Part shown: piece by piece, positions 44,461 to 52,911 of the stretch | How the letters are laid out: each line of letters starts with the position of its first letter | Numbering within the stretch: the stretch's first letter is position 1 | Source of the DNA: UBA11346 sp038318565 | GTDB taxonomy: Bacteria > Planctomycetota > UBA11346 | Length of the DNA stretch: 61,625 bases | Assembly (NCBI GenBank): GCA_038318565.1 | Contig: JBBQCI010000010.1 | Location: 1 to 61,625 of the forward strand | Reading direction: 5' to 3' | The notes under the pieces: generated by a model | What the model saw: only the letters and a program-made list of their open reading frames with translations | The model's database searches: none | Told to the model about the DNA's origin: nothing | Translations under genes and position numbers: made by a program

Positions 44461-45288
44461 ATGAACGTCCCGGCCAGTCTGTGCGCCAACCATAACTGCT
44501 TCCGTTCGCTGCGCGGCAGCCGCGTGCGCGGACTCGTCGCCTGTGGCTTCAACGTCAAACCGCCCGGCTGGGACGCCCAGCTTGAGGCGAGGCCGGCCTA
44601 TAGTGCAGTGCTGGTCCTGCGCGGCCGCGGCTGGTACGCCGATGCCGCCGGACGGCGCTGGGAACTGACTCCCGGCACGCTGTTCCAGCGCTTCGCCGGC
44701 ATCGCCCACACGGTTTGGATCGCCGCTGACCCATCGTGGGCAGAATGCTGGATCCACCTCGACGGCATCGCCGACGCCATGCTCGCCGAGTTGTGCGTCA
44801 TCGATCACGGACGACCGGTGCTGCAGCCGGGGATCGATCTGGCGCTGGTGCGCGAACTGTGGCGCGCTGTGGATGCCCTGGAGGCAGCGCCAGACCGTGC
44901 TGTACCGCGGCACCTCGTACGCCTGCTCGGCATGCTGATGAGCATGCTCGAAGGCGGATCCGTGCAGAGCGGTGGTGGATTCGACGCTGACCGCGCGTGT
45001 CGGCTACTCGCCGACAATCCGCAGGTCGATCTCCGCTTGGTTGCCCGCGAACTCGGGCTGCCCTATGGCCGATTCCGCAAATCATTCCGCACTGCGGTTG
45101 GCATCGGTCCAGGGGAATACCGTCTGCGCCGGCGCCTCGACCGGGCGCGTGCCGCATTGCTCGAAAACGCCAAACCGATCGCCGTAATCGCCAGTGAACT
45201 CGGCTATGCCAATCCCTTCACCTTCACCGCCCTGTTCCGCAAGCACCTCGGGGTCAGCCCAAGCGCGTGGCGACGCGGGATTCGCTGA
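44461..45288 (+). CDS. AraC-family regulator, divergent from the beta-galactosidase gene
   Basis: 275 residues from the ATG at 44461. The N-terminal AraC_binding cupin has V-L-V-L-R-G-R-G-W-Y-A-D, then T-P-G-T-L-F-Q-R-F-A-G-I-A-H-T. The C-terminal helix-turn-helix pair contains L-R-L-V-A-R-E-L-G-L-P-Y-G-R-F-R-K-S-F and I-A-V-I-A-S-E-L-G-Y-A-N-P-F-T-F-T-A-L-F. 86 bases separate it from the beta-galactosidase start. No strong ribosome site is seen. Likely activates the GH2-MFS pair. Convergent with the SpoIIE-type phosphatase gene. Confidence 0.9.
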   Translation: MNVPASLCANHNCFRSLRGSRVRGLVACGFNVKPPGWDAQLEARPAYSAVLVLRGRGWYADAAGRRWELTPGTLFQRFAGIAHTVWIAADPSWAECWIHLDGIADAMLAELCVIDHGRPVLQPGIDLALVRELWRAVDALEAAPDRAVPRHLVRLLGMLMSMLEGGSVQSGGGFDADRACRLLADNPQVDLRLVARELGLPYGRFRKSFRTAVGIGPGEYRLRRRLDRARAALLENAKPIAVIASELGYANPFTFTALFRKHLGVSPSAWRRGIR

Positions 45289-45302
45289 AGTTCCCGTCCC
45301 GA

Positions 45303-46481
45303 TCAGAGAAATCGCAGATCCACCTGCCTAGCGTATTTGTCACGCAGCATGGCGACCAGACCGCGGATGAGATTGCGCCTGATGCCCAGCTCCATCGGCA
45401 GACTAGGATCCTGATGCGCTCCATTGACCCGGGTGCCAACCACGAAATCGATAACGTCGCTGTCAAGCAAGAGATCCGCCAAGCGGGTTGCGCCATTGTC
45501 GCGGCCGGCTGGCCACGGCGGACCGGCTTCCAGCAGACGCTGCGTCGCGGCCAGGGTAATCATACCCTCGGTCACCAGATCGACGCCCTCCATCTCGCCC
45601 ATGGGCGGTATCTCCGGGTCGGTCGAGCGCAGATCAATGCCGACCCGACGACCGAGCTCACGGCCGATGATGTCAGCCGTGGTGCCACCGCAGATGGCTA
45701 GGCGGCGGCCATCTGCGCTGCCGACCAGGGCGGACACCTCGGCATCGCGGTCAGCCTCATACGGTGGACCAGTGATGACGGTGAGTCGTCGCGGCTTGCG
45801 CAGGTGGACTACCAGACAGGTCGTGTCGTCATGTGGCTGCCCGCCGTCGACTGCGCGAGCGGCCTGAACCACGTGGTTCGCCAAATGACGGGCAGCCAAC
45901 CGCGGATCAATCGCGAGCGCATCAATCAGGCACGTCTGTAGTCCGTCCGCCCCCCAGCCGAACGGCAAGTCTGCGCGCCCCATACCGGCCTGGGTCACGC
46001 CGTCCGAGCACACCACCAGACGATCACCTTCGACCAACTGCAACTCGGCTGCTCGGAGCTGCCGTTCATCGCCGATCTCGATTAGTTCGGCAGTATAGTT
46101 CAACGAGATGGCCCCACGGACCAGCACGGAGTGCGGGTTGCCGCTGTTGATCACCCTGGCCCGGCCGTCGTCGAGCACATCGATGATGGTGAAAGTCGAG
46201 TACCCGATCTTACGGACCGAGCACACCGGCAGGGTGCGGGCGATCAGGGAAGCGGAGCGACGAATGTCGCGACCAGCGGCGGTATGGCGCGCTGCAATCG
46301 TTGCCGTCAGGGTCGACAGAACGGCTGCTTTCACCCCACTGCCCAGGCCATCAGCGACCACCGCGACCAGCCGACCCTCCTCGGGAATGCGACGGATCAC
46401 CACGGTGTCCCCGGCAACCCCTTGCCCGGTCTTGGCGTGCTGGGCCCAGTCCACCTCAAGGAACAGTTCAGTGGGGGCCAT
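45303..46481 (-). CDS. SpoIIE/PP2C-type protein phosphatase of the hydrogenase locus
   Basis: 392 residues from the ATG at 46479-46481, which has AGAGGG upstream and overlaps the end of the sensory hydrogenase gene by 14 bases. The first about 215 residues form a PP2C/SpoIIE domain: V-V-A-D-G-L-G-S-G-V-K-A with metal-binding Asp, V-V-C-S-D-G-V-T-Q-A-G, and H-D-D-T-T-C-L-V-V. The remaining about 170 residues are a separate domain seen in phosphatases beside sensory [FeFe] hydrogenases (from memory); it has A-I-C-G-G-T-T-A-D-I-I-G and G-A-T-R-L-A-D-L-L. Known: SpoIIE-type phosphatases dephosphorylate Ser/Thr of anti-sigma-antagonist-like partners. No kinase is in the window. Inference: it passes on the signal of the PAS-hydrogenase. 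Confidence 0.88.
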   Translation of the reverse strand: MAPTELFLEVDWAQHAKTGQGVAGDTVVIRRIPEEGRLVAVVADGLGSGVKAAVLSTLTATIAARHTAAGRDIRRSASLIARTLPVCSVRKIGYSTFTIIDVLDDGRARVINSGNPHSVLVRGAISLNYTAELIEIGDERQLRAAELQLVEGDRLVVCSDGVTQAGMGRADLPFGWGADGLQTCLIDALAIDPRLAARHLANHVVQAARAVDGGQPHDDTTCLVVHLRKPRRLTVITGPPYEADRDAEVSALVGSADGRRLAICGGTTADIIGRELGRRVGIDLRSTDPEIPPMGEMEGVDLVTEGMITLAATQRLLEAGPPWPAGRDNGATRLADLLLDSDVIDFVVGTRVNGAHQDPSLPMELGIRRNLIRGLVAMLRDKYARQVDLRFL

Positions 46482-48147
46482 CGCCACCCTCTGGCTCGTA
46501 GGCATCGACGATCTGGGACAACAGGCCTTCAGTTTCGGCGGCGTTCTCGCCCAATAGGTAGGCGATGCGCTGGACAGTCGCCAGATGCTTCTCGATCGCT
46601 TCCTTGGCCCGCGCCGCAACCTGGGCGCGGCCCATGGTCGGTTCGGTGACGTCAACCATCACCGCCCCGACCACTTGGCCTGGCTCGACAGTGAACACCG
46701 AGCCATGCAGCATGCGCCCAGCCATGGCGAAATCCCGCTCGACCACATCACCGTGCCCGTCGAGGACATGGCGAAAGGTCCGCGCGAACGGCAAAAGGGT
46801 CGCGAGTCCGGCACCGGCGACACAGCGATCGTCGGTGCCGACCAGCCTGGCGAAGTGTTGGTTGCACTCGATGAGCCGCAGCTCGCGGTCGACCAGCACA
46901 GCACCAGCCGGCATCGCCATCAACAGGGCGTTCGCCTTGCGCTGGGCCAGCCGGCGCATCCAGGTGACGCACTGGCTCGGCTCGGATCGTCCGGCCAGCA
47001 GCGCACGGGCGAAGTCTCGGCAGGTCTCATAGCCGCAACCACTACAGTTGAGTTCGTCCTCACGCGTGCGTTTGCCTGTCCGTCCAAGGGCATCGGCCAA
47101 GGCTATTTCATCGGCGGTATCCGGGGCCACCGGCAGAGTCGGCCAGTCCAGGCCTGTCTCTACCGCCGGGATGGCCTCACCATCCCCCTGCCGGACCGCG
47201 CGCAGGACGATCGCTCGACGCTTGAGCATGAAGCCGCCAGCGGTCATGCCCGGACCGTTGACGCAGCCACCGTTGCACGCCAGCGTCTCGACGAACATCG
47301 CCCCATCGTCGTGGCTAAGCCCAGCCAGGGCTAGGTCGAGTTCAGCGATGCCGCTGCACGAGGCCAGGCCTGGATCGAGCCTGTCACCGTGCCTCCGTAC
47401 TCCGTCAAGCATGCCGCCTTCCACCGGATAGATCGCTGCGTCCGCAGCCCGACCGAGGGCGAAGACGCCATCGTCGGCCAGGCGTCCAGGATCGATGCCG
47501 GCATCTTGCCACCAGCGACGCAAATCGGCGAAAGTGATGGCGGCGGCCAGCAGTTCGGGGTGTTCGTCTGCCTCGCGCTTCTTGGCGACGCAGGGCGAGA
47601 TGAGCACGACGCGGCAGCCAGGATAGGCGCTCTGCAGCATGCGGGCATGAGTCAGGGCAGGTGACGCCAGTGGAGTCAAGGCGGTGGCAAGACCAGGCCG
47701 ATGCTTGCGGATGAAATCGACGGCAGCAGGGCAAGCCGTCGACAGCCACAGGTGTCGTGGATCACCAGCCCTGAGTTCAGCGACTGCGGCACTGACGGCC
47801 CGAGCGCCAAGCGCCGTCTCAGAAACGGCACTAAAGCCGAGCGCGTGCAAGGCCGCGATCATCTGACCTGGTGCCAGATCTAGAAACTCAGCAACCCAGC
47901 TTGGGGCAAGAGACACCACCGTGCTACCGCTGGCGATCAGTTGGCGGACCTGCGGCAGATCGTCGCGGATGCGCTTGGCGGTCGCTGGACAGGCGGAAAC
48001 ACAACGTCCGCAGGCGACGCAGGCCTCAGGACGGATCTGGGCATGCCCACCCTTTACGCTGATCGCCTTGACTGGGCAGGCACGCAGGCACTTGTAGCAG
48101 TCCTGGCATTCCGCCTCATCGGTGAAGACCGGACTGCGGATGTCCAT
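46468..48147 (-). CDS. hydS: Putative sensory [FeFe] hydrogenase with PAS domain (HydS type)
   Basis: 559 residues. Two 4Fe-4S ferredoxin motifs (Cys14-24 and Cys43-53) precede the H-cluster domain. Its motifs are S-T-A-C-P-A (Cys139, with Ala138 where catalytic enzymes have the proton-transfer Cys), S-P-C-V-A-K-K (Cys186), and L-A-C-N-G-G-C-V-N-G (Cys291, Cys295). All four cluster-binding Cys are kept. A further Cys cluster (Cys368, 371, 376, 393) follows, then a PAS domain (about 405-505) and a helical tail. Known: this arrangement defines group C, sensory hydrogenases with low activity, thought to sense H2. It overlaps the phosphatase gene downstream. 91 bases separate it from the 2Fe-2S gene upstream. 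H2 sensing here is inference. Confidence 0.9.
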   Translation of the reverse strand: MDIRSPVFTDEAECQDCYKCLRACPVKAISVKGGHAQIRPEACVACGRCVSACPATAKRIRDDLPQVRQLIASGSTVVSLAPSWVAEFLDLAPGQMIAALHALGFSAVSETALGARAVSAAVAELRAGDPRHLWLSTACPAAVDFIRKHRPGLATALTPLASPALTHARMLQSAYPGCRVVLISPCVAKKREADEHPELLAAAITFADLRRWWQDAGIDPGRLADDGVFALGRAADAAIYPVEGGMLDGVRRHGDRLDPGLASCSGIAELDLALAGLSHDDGAMFVETLACNGGCVNGPGMTAGGFMLKRRAIVLRAVRQGDGEAIPAVETGLDWPTLPVAPDTADEIALADALGRTGKRTREDELNCSGCGYETCRDFARALLAGRSEPSQCVTWMRRLAQRKANALLMAMPAGAVLVDRELRLIECNQHFARLVGTDDRCVAGAGLATLLPFARTFRHVLDGHGDVVERDFAMAGRMLHGSVFTVEPGQVVGAVMVDVTEPTMGRAQVAARAKEAIEKHLATVQRIAYLLGENAAETEGLLSQIVDAYEPEGGDGPH

Positions 48148-48238
48148 GTATGGATCCTATGGAGTCAGAATGGAGTCATGCAGGTAAAGCAGCCGTCAGG
48201 CTACCGGCATGTCGTCCGTGGCCGGTGCATCCGCCGCT

Positions 48239-48478
48239 TCAGACATGGACGCCAATGGTTTGTTGTAGCAGAAGTCGTAGCTCTCGTTCATCCACGGCAC
48301 GATGTGAGCGGCCGTCGATCAGCACCGTCGGACCATCGGCGCACAGCTTCTCGCAACGCCGTCCGCGTACCTCAGCGATGAGGCCGCGCTCGGCCAGCCA
48401 AGCGGACACCACCTCGGGATAGCGGCCACCGCCCCGGGCAAAGCACGATGAACCCAGGCATATCTCGATGGTGGTCAT
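48239..48478 (-). CDS. Stand-alone thioredoxin-like 2Fe-2S protein
   Basis: 79 residues, the size of the C-terminal 2Fe-2S half of NuoE. The four ligands are C-L-G-S-S-C-F-A-R-G-G and C-E-K-L-C-A-D-G-P. It is closely similar in layout to the last about 85 residues of the HydA just upstream (C-L-G-T-S-C-H-L-R-G-G, then C-L-E-R-C-G-E-G-P). The ATG overlaps the HydA stop in ATGA. Such genes occur between hydA and hydS in clostridial clusters (from memory). Likely an electron carrier between the bifurcating hydrogenase and the sensory hydrogenase; this is inference. Confidence 0.85.
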   Translation of the reverse strand: MTTIEICLGSSCFARGGGRYPEVVSAWLAERGLIAEVRGRRCEKLCADGPTVLIDGRSHRAVDERELRLLLQQTIGVHV

Positions 48479-50487
48479 GGGCTTGCCAAGGCCTGATCGA
48501 TCGCCGCGATCACCGTCTCGACGGTCGCCCCGGTGATCACGCGGTCACCGACCCGCACGTTCGGACCCTCGCCGCAGCGTTCGAGGCAGAAGGTTGCGCG
48601 GACATCGACCTTATCCTGCAGCTTACGCACCTCGACAACCGCCAATAGCTGGTTGACCATGGCCTGCCCACCACGCAGGTGGCAGCTAGTGCCAAGACAG
48701 GCCTGGACCAGCAGGCGATCGCGCGCGTCACTGGTGGTCAGCAGCAGATCGAGGTCGCCGAGTCGCCGACGCGGATGGTAGGCGGTATGCAGCATCTCGT
48801 GTGCTTCATGCGAACCGGCTGTGCCAAGGTGGTCCTTGTAGAGTTCCTTGATCGCTGGGTTTTCCACGCTGTTGCGCATGACCTCGGCTCGATCCGCAGC
48901 AAAGATACCTGCGGTGCGGCAGGCTTTGGCCGTGCCGACATGATCGATCGGCTGACCGGCGCCACCAACACAGCCACCGGGGCAGGCCATCACCTCGATC
49001 AGGTCGACCTGCTGCGTGCCGGCCTTGACCTCCTTGATCAGCCGACGGGCGTTGGCCAGACCACTGACCGCGGCGACGCGCAGCACCTTGCCGCCGATGT
49101 CGACGGCAGCGATGCGCGTGCCTTCGGGACCGCGCACCTCGGTGAACTCGTGACGCTTCAGTTTGCCGTCCCCCAGCACCGCAGCGGCGTAGCGCAACAC
49201 GGCCTCGGTCACACCGCCGCTGTTGCCAAACAGGATGGCGGCGCCGGTCTTCATGCCAAAGGGAAGGTCGGGCTGCTCGGGGGTGATGCGCCTGAGGTCC
49301 AGGCCACTGCCGGCGATCAGCTTGCCGATCTCCTGCGTGGTCAGGACGAGGTCGACATCGCGCAGGCCATCGGTGCGGAACTCGGGCCGGGTCGCCTCGT
49401 ACTTCTTCGCCGTGCAGGGCATCAGCGAGATGACGGTTAGATCTGCGTTTTCGCAGGCCAACTGCTTGGGCAGCAGCTTCCGCGCCAGGGCGCCGAACAT
49501 CTGCTGCGGGCTCTTACACGACGACAGGCTGGGCAGCATGTCGGGCAGGAACTTCTCGGCATAGGCGACCCAGGACGGGCAGCACGAAGTGAACATCGGC
49601 AGCACGCCGCCATGGGTCAGGCGGTGGGCGAACTCGTTGGCCTCCTCGACCACGGTCAGGTCGGCGGTGAACGAGGTGTCATAGACTGCGTCGGCGCCAA
49701 GCCGGCGCAGGGCGGCGCACAGGATACCCATGGCATCGGCGCCGTCCGGCAGGTCGAGCGTCTCGGCAAGCGCGACGCGCACCGCCGGAGCGATCTGCAC
49801 CACCACGGTGCGTTTGGGATCGCCGAAGGCCTCCCAGGCTGCCTCGACGTCGTTGGCCGGTACCAGGGCGCCGGTCGGACAGACCCGGCTGCACTGGCCG
49901 CAGTGGACGCAGTCAGCATCGCCCAAGCCGCGACCAAAGGCGGGCTGCACCACGGTGTCAGAACCGCGGAAGGCGAAGTCGAGTGCGCCGACCCCCTGTA
50001 CCTCGGCGCAGACCCGCACGCAGTCGCCGCACAGGACACACTTGCCCATGTCGCGATGCACCGCCGGGCTGCTGCGGTCGGCCGGCTTGGGAGCGGTGGT
50101 ACGCTTAAAGCGTACCCGATCGACGCCCAAACGACGCGAGAGATCCTCCAGCCGGCAATCTGCCGACTTGTCGCAGGTCGTGCAGTGGCCGTCGTGGTTG
50201 GCGAGCAGCAGCTCAAGCGTGGTCTTGCGCAGCTTACGTAGCTGCGGCGTGGCCGTGCGAACGATCATGCCCGACTCGGGCGTGATCGAACACGAGGCCT
50301 GGATGCCCTTACCCTCGATCTCGACGACGCACAGGCGGCAGGCGCCGTAGACGGAGAGCTCGGAATGGTAGCAGAAGGTCGGCAAATCTACGCCGGAACG
50401 ACGGATCGCCTCCAGCAGATTGCGGTCCTTGCCGAGTTCGATCGGGCGGCCGTCGATGGTGATGGTTTGGGTAGCGGTGGTGGTCAT
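48475..50487 (-). CDS. hydA: [FeFe]-hydrogenase catalytic subunit with fused C-terminal 2Fe-2S domain, operon 2
   Basis: 670 residues. N-terminal 2Fe-2S domain (C-Y-H-S, then A-C-R-L-C, then A-S-C-S); the His-ligated cluster H-D-G-H-C-T-T-C-D-K-S-A-D-C; two ferredoxin motifs C-V-L-C-G-D-C and C-V-H-C-G-Q-C. The H-cluster motifs are T-S-C-C-P-S-W, M-P-C-T-A-K-K and M-A-C-P-G-G-C-V-G-G; all ligands and the proton-transfer Cys are present. A C-terminal thioredoxin-like 2Fe-2S domain (C-L-G-T-S-C, then C-L-E-R-C) is absent in the operon 1 paralogue. The ATG at 50485-50487 has GAGG upstream and lies 10 bases after the NuoF-like stop. The fused domain suggests a different electron route. Confidence 0.96.
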   Translation of the reverse strand: MTTTATQTITIDGRPIELGKDRNLLEAIRRSGVDLPTFCYHSELSVYGACRLCVVEIEGKGIQASCSITPESGMIVRTATPQLRKLRKTTLELLLANHDGHCTTCDKSADCRLEDLSRRLGVDRVRFKRTTAPKPADRSSPAVHRDMGKCVLCGDCVRVCAEVQGVGALDFAFRGSDTVVQPAFGRGLGDADCVHCGQCSRVCPTGALVPANDVEAAWEAFGDPKRTVVVQIAPAVRVALAETLDLPDGADAMGILCAALRRLGADAVYDTSFTADLTVVEEANEFAHRLTHGGVLPMFTSCCPSWVAYAEKFLPDMLPSLSSCKSPQQMFGALARKLLPKQLACENADLTVISLMPCTAKKYEATRPEFRTDGLRDVDLVLTTQEIGKLIAGSGLDLRRITPEQPDLPFGMKTGAAILFGNSGGVTEAVLRYAAAVLGDGKLKRHEFTEVRGPEGTRIAAVDIGGKVLRVAAVSGLANARRLIKEVKAGTQQVDLIEVMACPGGCVGGAGQPIDHVGTAKACRTAGIFAADRAEVMRNSVENPAIKELYKDHLGTAGSHEAHEMLHTAYHPRRRLGDLDLLLTTSDARDRLLVQACLGTSCHLRGGQAMVNQLLAVVEVRKLQDKVDVRATFCLERCGEGPNVRVGDRVITGATVETVIAAIDQALASP

Positions 50488-50497
50488 GGCATAGTCC

Positions 50498-52396
50498 TCA
50501 GGCAACCGCTTTCAGTTTGCAGGTGGTGATGCAGACGCCGCACTTGATGCACTTGTTATAGTCTATGCTGTGCGCCTTCTTCTTTTCCCCGGTGATCGCG
50601 CCTACCGGGCAGGCCTTGATGCACATGCCACAGCCCTTGCAGAGGGCGGCGTCGATGGTCGGCGGACTCAGCGCCTTACACGTGCGCGTCGGGCACGACT
50701 TGGCGACGACGTGAGCGAGGTACTCGTCCTTGAACAGACGCATGGTCGAGAGCACCGGACTGGGCGCGGTCTTGCCCAGGCCGCACAGGCTGGCGATCTG
50801 CACGGTCTGGGCGACCTCGGCGAGGCGAGCCAGGGTGCCTTCGTCAGCGCTGCCTTCGACCACTTCATCGAGCATGGCCAGCATCTGGCGGGTGCCTTCA
50901 CGGCAGGGCACACACTTGCCGCAGCTCTCGGCCTTGGTGAAGGTCATGAAGAAGCGGGCGATGTCGACCATGCAGGTCTTGGTGTGCATCACCACCATGC
51001 CGCCAGAGCCGACCATCGCGCCGACCCCGCGCAGCGAGTCGTAATCGAGGGGCAGGTCGAGGTGCTCTCTGGTCAGGCAGCCGCCGGACGGGCCACCGAT
51101 CTGCACCGCCTTGAACGCCTCTTCGCCGCACACCTTGCCGTCCATCACCACTCCGCCGCCGATGTCGAAAACGATCTGGCGCAGGGTCGAGCCGAACGGC
51201 ACCTCGATCAGACCGGTGTTGGCGACGTGACCCGTAAGGGCAAAGGTCTTGGTGCCGGGCGAGCCCTTGGTCCCGCGCGAGCGGAAGGCCTCGACGCCCA
51301 TGTCGAGGATCAGCGGCACCATCGCCAGCGTCTCGACGTTGTTGATCACGGTCGGGCAGTCCCACAGGCCCTTCTCGGCCGGGAACGGCGGCTTGGGCTT
51401 GGGCATGCCGCGATGACCTTCGATCGAGGCGATCAGCGCGGTCTCCTCGCCGCAGACGAAGGCGCCGGCGCCTTCCATCACTTGGATGCGGAACGAGCGG
51501 CCGGTACCGAATACATCGTCGCCGAGCAGTTCGGATTTTTCGGCATCGACCACCGCCTGGCGCACGCGCTTGACCGCCAGCGGGTACTCGGCGCGCAGGT
51601 AGACCCAACCCTCGCTCGCGCCGATCGCGGCGGCGGCGATCATCATGCCTTCGAGCACGCTGTGTGGATTGCCTTCCATCACCGAGCGGTTCATAAACGC
51701 GCCCGGATCGCCTTCGTCGGCGTTGCAGATGATGAATTTGCGCCCCGGTTTCTGGATGCGGCAGGCCTCCCACTTGCGCCCGGTGGGGAAGCCACCGCCG
51801 CCGCGGCCGCGCAGACCGCTGGCCGCGATCAGGTCGCAGATCTGCTTGTCGGCCATCTCGCGCCACGCGCGTCGCGCCTGGCGGTAGCCGCCGACATGGC
51901 AGAATGCATCGAGCGACTCCGGATCGACAACCCCGCACTGCGCCAGCACGATGCGCTGTTGCTGGACGTAGAACGGGATCTCGGCCTGCCCGCGGCAGGT
52001 CTTACCGCCGCCGTCGCGGTAGAGCAGCCGCTCAACCGGCTTGCCGCCAACCAAAGTGCTGGCGACGATCTCGGGGACATCCTCGACCGTCACCTTGCAA
52101 TAGAGGATGTTGTCCGGCAGTACCGTCACCAGTGGTCCCTGCTGACAGAAGCCCTGGCAGCCGGAGAGCCCGACGTTGATGCCACGCTTGTCGTCCTCGG
52201 CTTTCAGCTCAACGACGATGGGCAGTCCGGCATCGGCGATCTGGCGGACCAGGGCGTCGCGCACCTTTAGCGCGCCTGCCGACAGGCAGCCGGTGCCGGC
52301 GCACAGGATCACGCGGCGGGTGGTACGGCCGAGGGCTTGGCCGTAGCCAGCGCCAGCCTGATCGAGGTCGAACGGGGATTGGCAGGTGCAGCTCAC
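50498..52396 (-). CDS. hydB: NuoF-like flavoprotein subunit of [FeFe] hydrogenase with C-terminal ferredoxin domain, operon 2
   Basis: 632 residues starting with GTG in a GTGA overlap with the NuoE-like gene; AGGAGG lies 7 bases before it. The N-terminal thioredoxin-like 2Fe-2S domain (C-A-G-T-G-C, then C-Q-G-F-C) is followed by the flavin/NADH core with G-R-G-G-G-G-F-P and N-A-D-E-G-D-P-G-A. An N3-type cluster follows: S-C-G-K-C-V-P-C and a later Cys. The last about 60 residues hold two 4Fe-4S motifs, C-K-G-C-G-M-C-I-K-A-C-P and C-I-K-C-G-V-C-I-T-T-C. These are missing in the operon 1 protein and are typical of bifurcating HydB. Forms the operon 2 complex with the neighbouring HydC and HydA. 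Confidence 0.96.
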   Translation of the reverse strand: MSCTCQSPFDLDQAGAGYGQALGRTTRRVILCAGTGCLSAGALKVRDALVRQIADAGLPIVVELKAEDDKRGINVGLSGCQGFCQQGPLVTVLPDNILYCKVTVEDVPEIVASTLVGGKPVERLLYRDGGGKTCRGQAEIPFYVQQQRIVLAQCGVVDPESLDAFCHVGGYRQARRAWREMADKQICDLIAASGLRGRGGGGFPTGRKWEACRIQKPGRKFIICNADEGDPGAFMNRSVMEGNPHSVLEGMMIAAAAIGASEGWVYLRAEYPLAVKRVRQAVVDAEKSELLGDDVFGTGRSFRIQVMEGAGAFVCGEETALIASIEGHRGMPKPKPPFPAEKGLWDCPTVINNVETLAMVPLILDMGVEAFRSRGTKGSPGTKTFALTGHVANTGLIEVPFGSTLRQIVFDIGGGVVMDGKVCGEEAFKAVQIGGPSGGCLTREHLDLPLDYDSLRGVGAMVGSGGMVVMHTKTCMVDIARFFMTFTKAESCGKCVPCREGTRQMLAMLDEVVEGSADEGTLARLAEVAQTVQIASLCGLGKTAPSPVLSTMRLFKDEYLAHVVAKSCPTRTCKALSPPTIDAALCKGCGMCIKACPVGAITGEKKKAHSIDYNKCIKCGVCITTCKLKAVA

Positions 52397-52911
52397 GACT
52401 TGGCCTCCTGCGCAACGATGGCTTCGACCAGAGCGACCGCTGCGGGTGGCGTCATCTGGCCATGTACGTCTTCATTGATCACCACCACCGGGGCGAGACC
52501 GCAGGCGCCTAGGCAGCTAACCGTTTCGACGGTGAACAACAGATCGTCAGTGGTCTTCTTGGCGTCCGACAGCGCCAGACGCTTGCGCAGCGCATCGAGG
52601 ATGGGGATCGAATCCTTGACGTGGCAGGCGGTGCCATCGCACAGCTTGATCACGTACTTGCCTTTCGGCGCGAGTGCGAAGTGAGCGTAGAAGGTGGCGA
52701 CGCCGAAGACCTTGCTCGGCGGCAGGTCGAGGGCGGTGGCGACGCAGGCCATGACCTCCTGCGGCAGATAGCGGTAAACCTCCTGCACCTCCTGCAATAT
52801 CGGCACCAGTCGCGCGGGATCTCGGTTGTGGCGGTCGAGGATCTCGGTCACACGGGCGAACTGGGAACGCGGCGTGGCGGCTGATAGTGCGGGGGCGCAG
52901 GCGGTGGTCAT
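52393..52911 (-). CDS. hydC: NuoE-like subunit of [FeFe] hydrogenase, operon 2
   Basis: 172 residues. The helical N-terminal part has R-Y-L-P-Q-E-V and F-G-V-A-T-F-Y-A-H-F. The 2Fe-2S ligands are C-D-G-T-A-C-H-V-K and C-L-G-A-C-G-L-A-P-V-V. It overlaps the rex stop by ATGA and the HydB start by GTGA, so rex and hydCBA are tightly coupled. Paralogue of 8567-9040, with a longer and more Ala/Arg-rich N-terminus. Confidence 0.95.
   Translation of the reverse strand: MTTACAPALSAATPRSQFARVTEILDRHNRDPARLVPILQEVQEVYRYLPQEVMACVATALDLPPSKVFGVATFYAHFALAPKGKYVIKLCDGTACHVKDSIPILDALRKRLALSDAKKTTDDLLFTVETVSCLGACGLAPVVVINEDVHGQMTPPAAVALVEAIVAQEAKS

Noticed and set aside
50570..52270. A long open frame (566 codons) on the plus strand
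   Set aside because: It is the antisense of the NuoF-like hydrogenase gene, which has all family motifs. Its His/Asp/Gly-rich composition is typical of a high-GC shadow frame.
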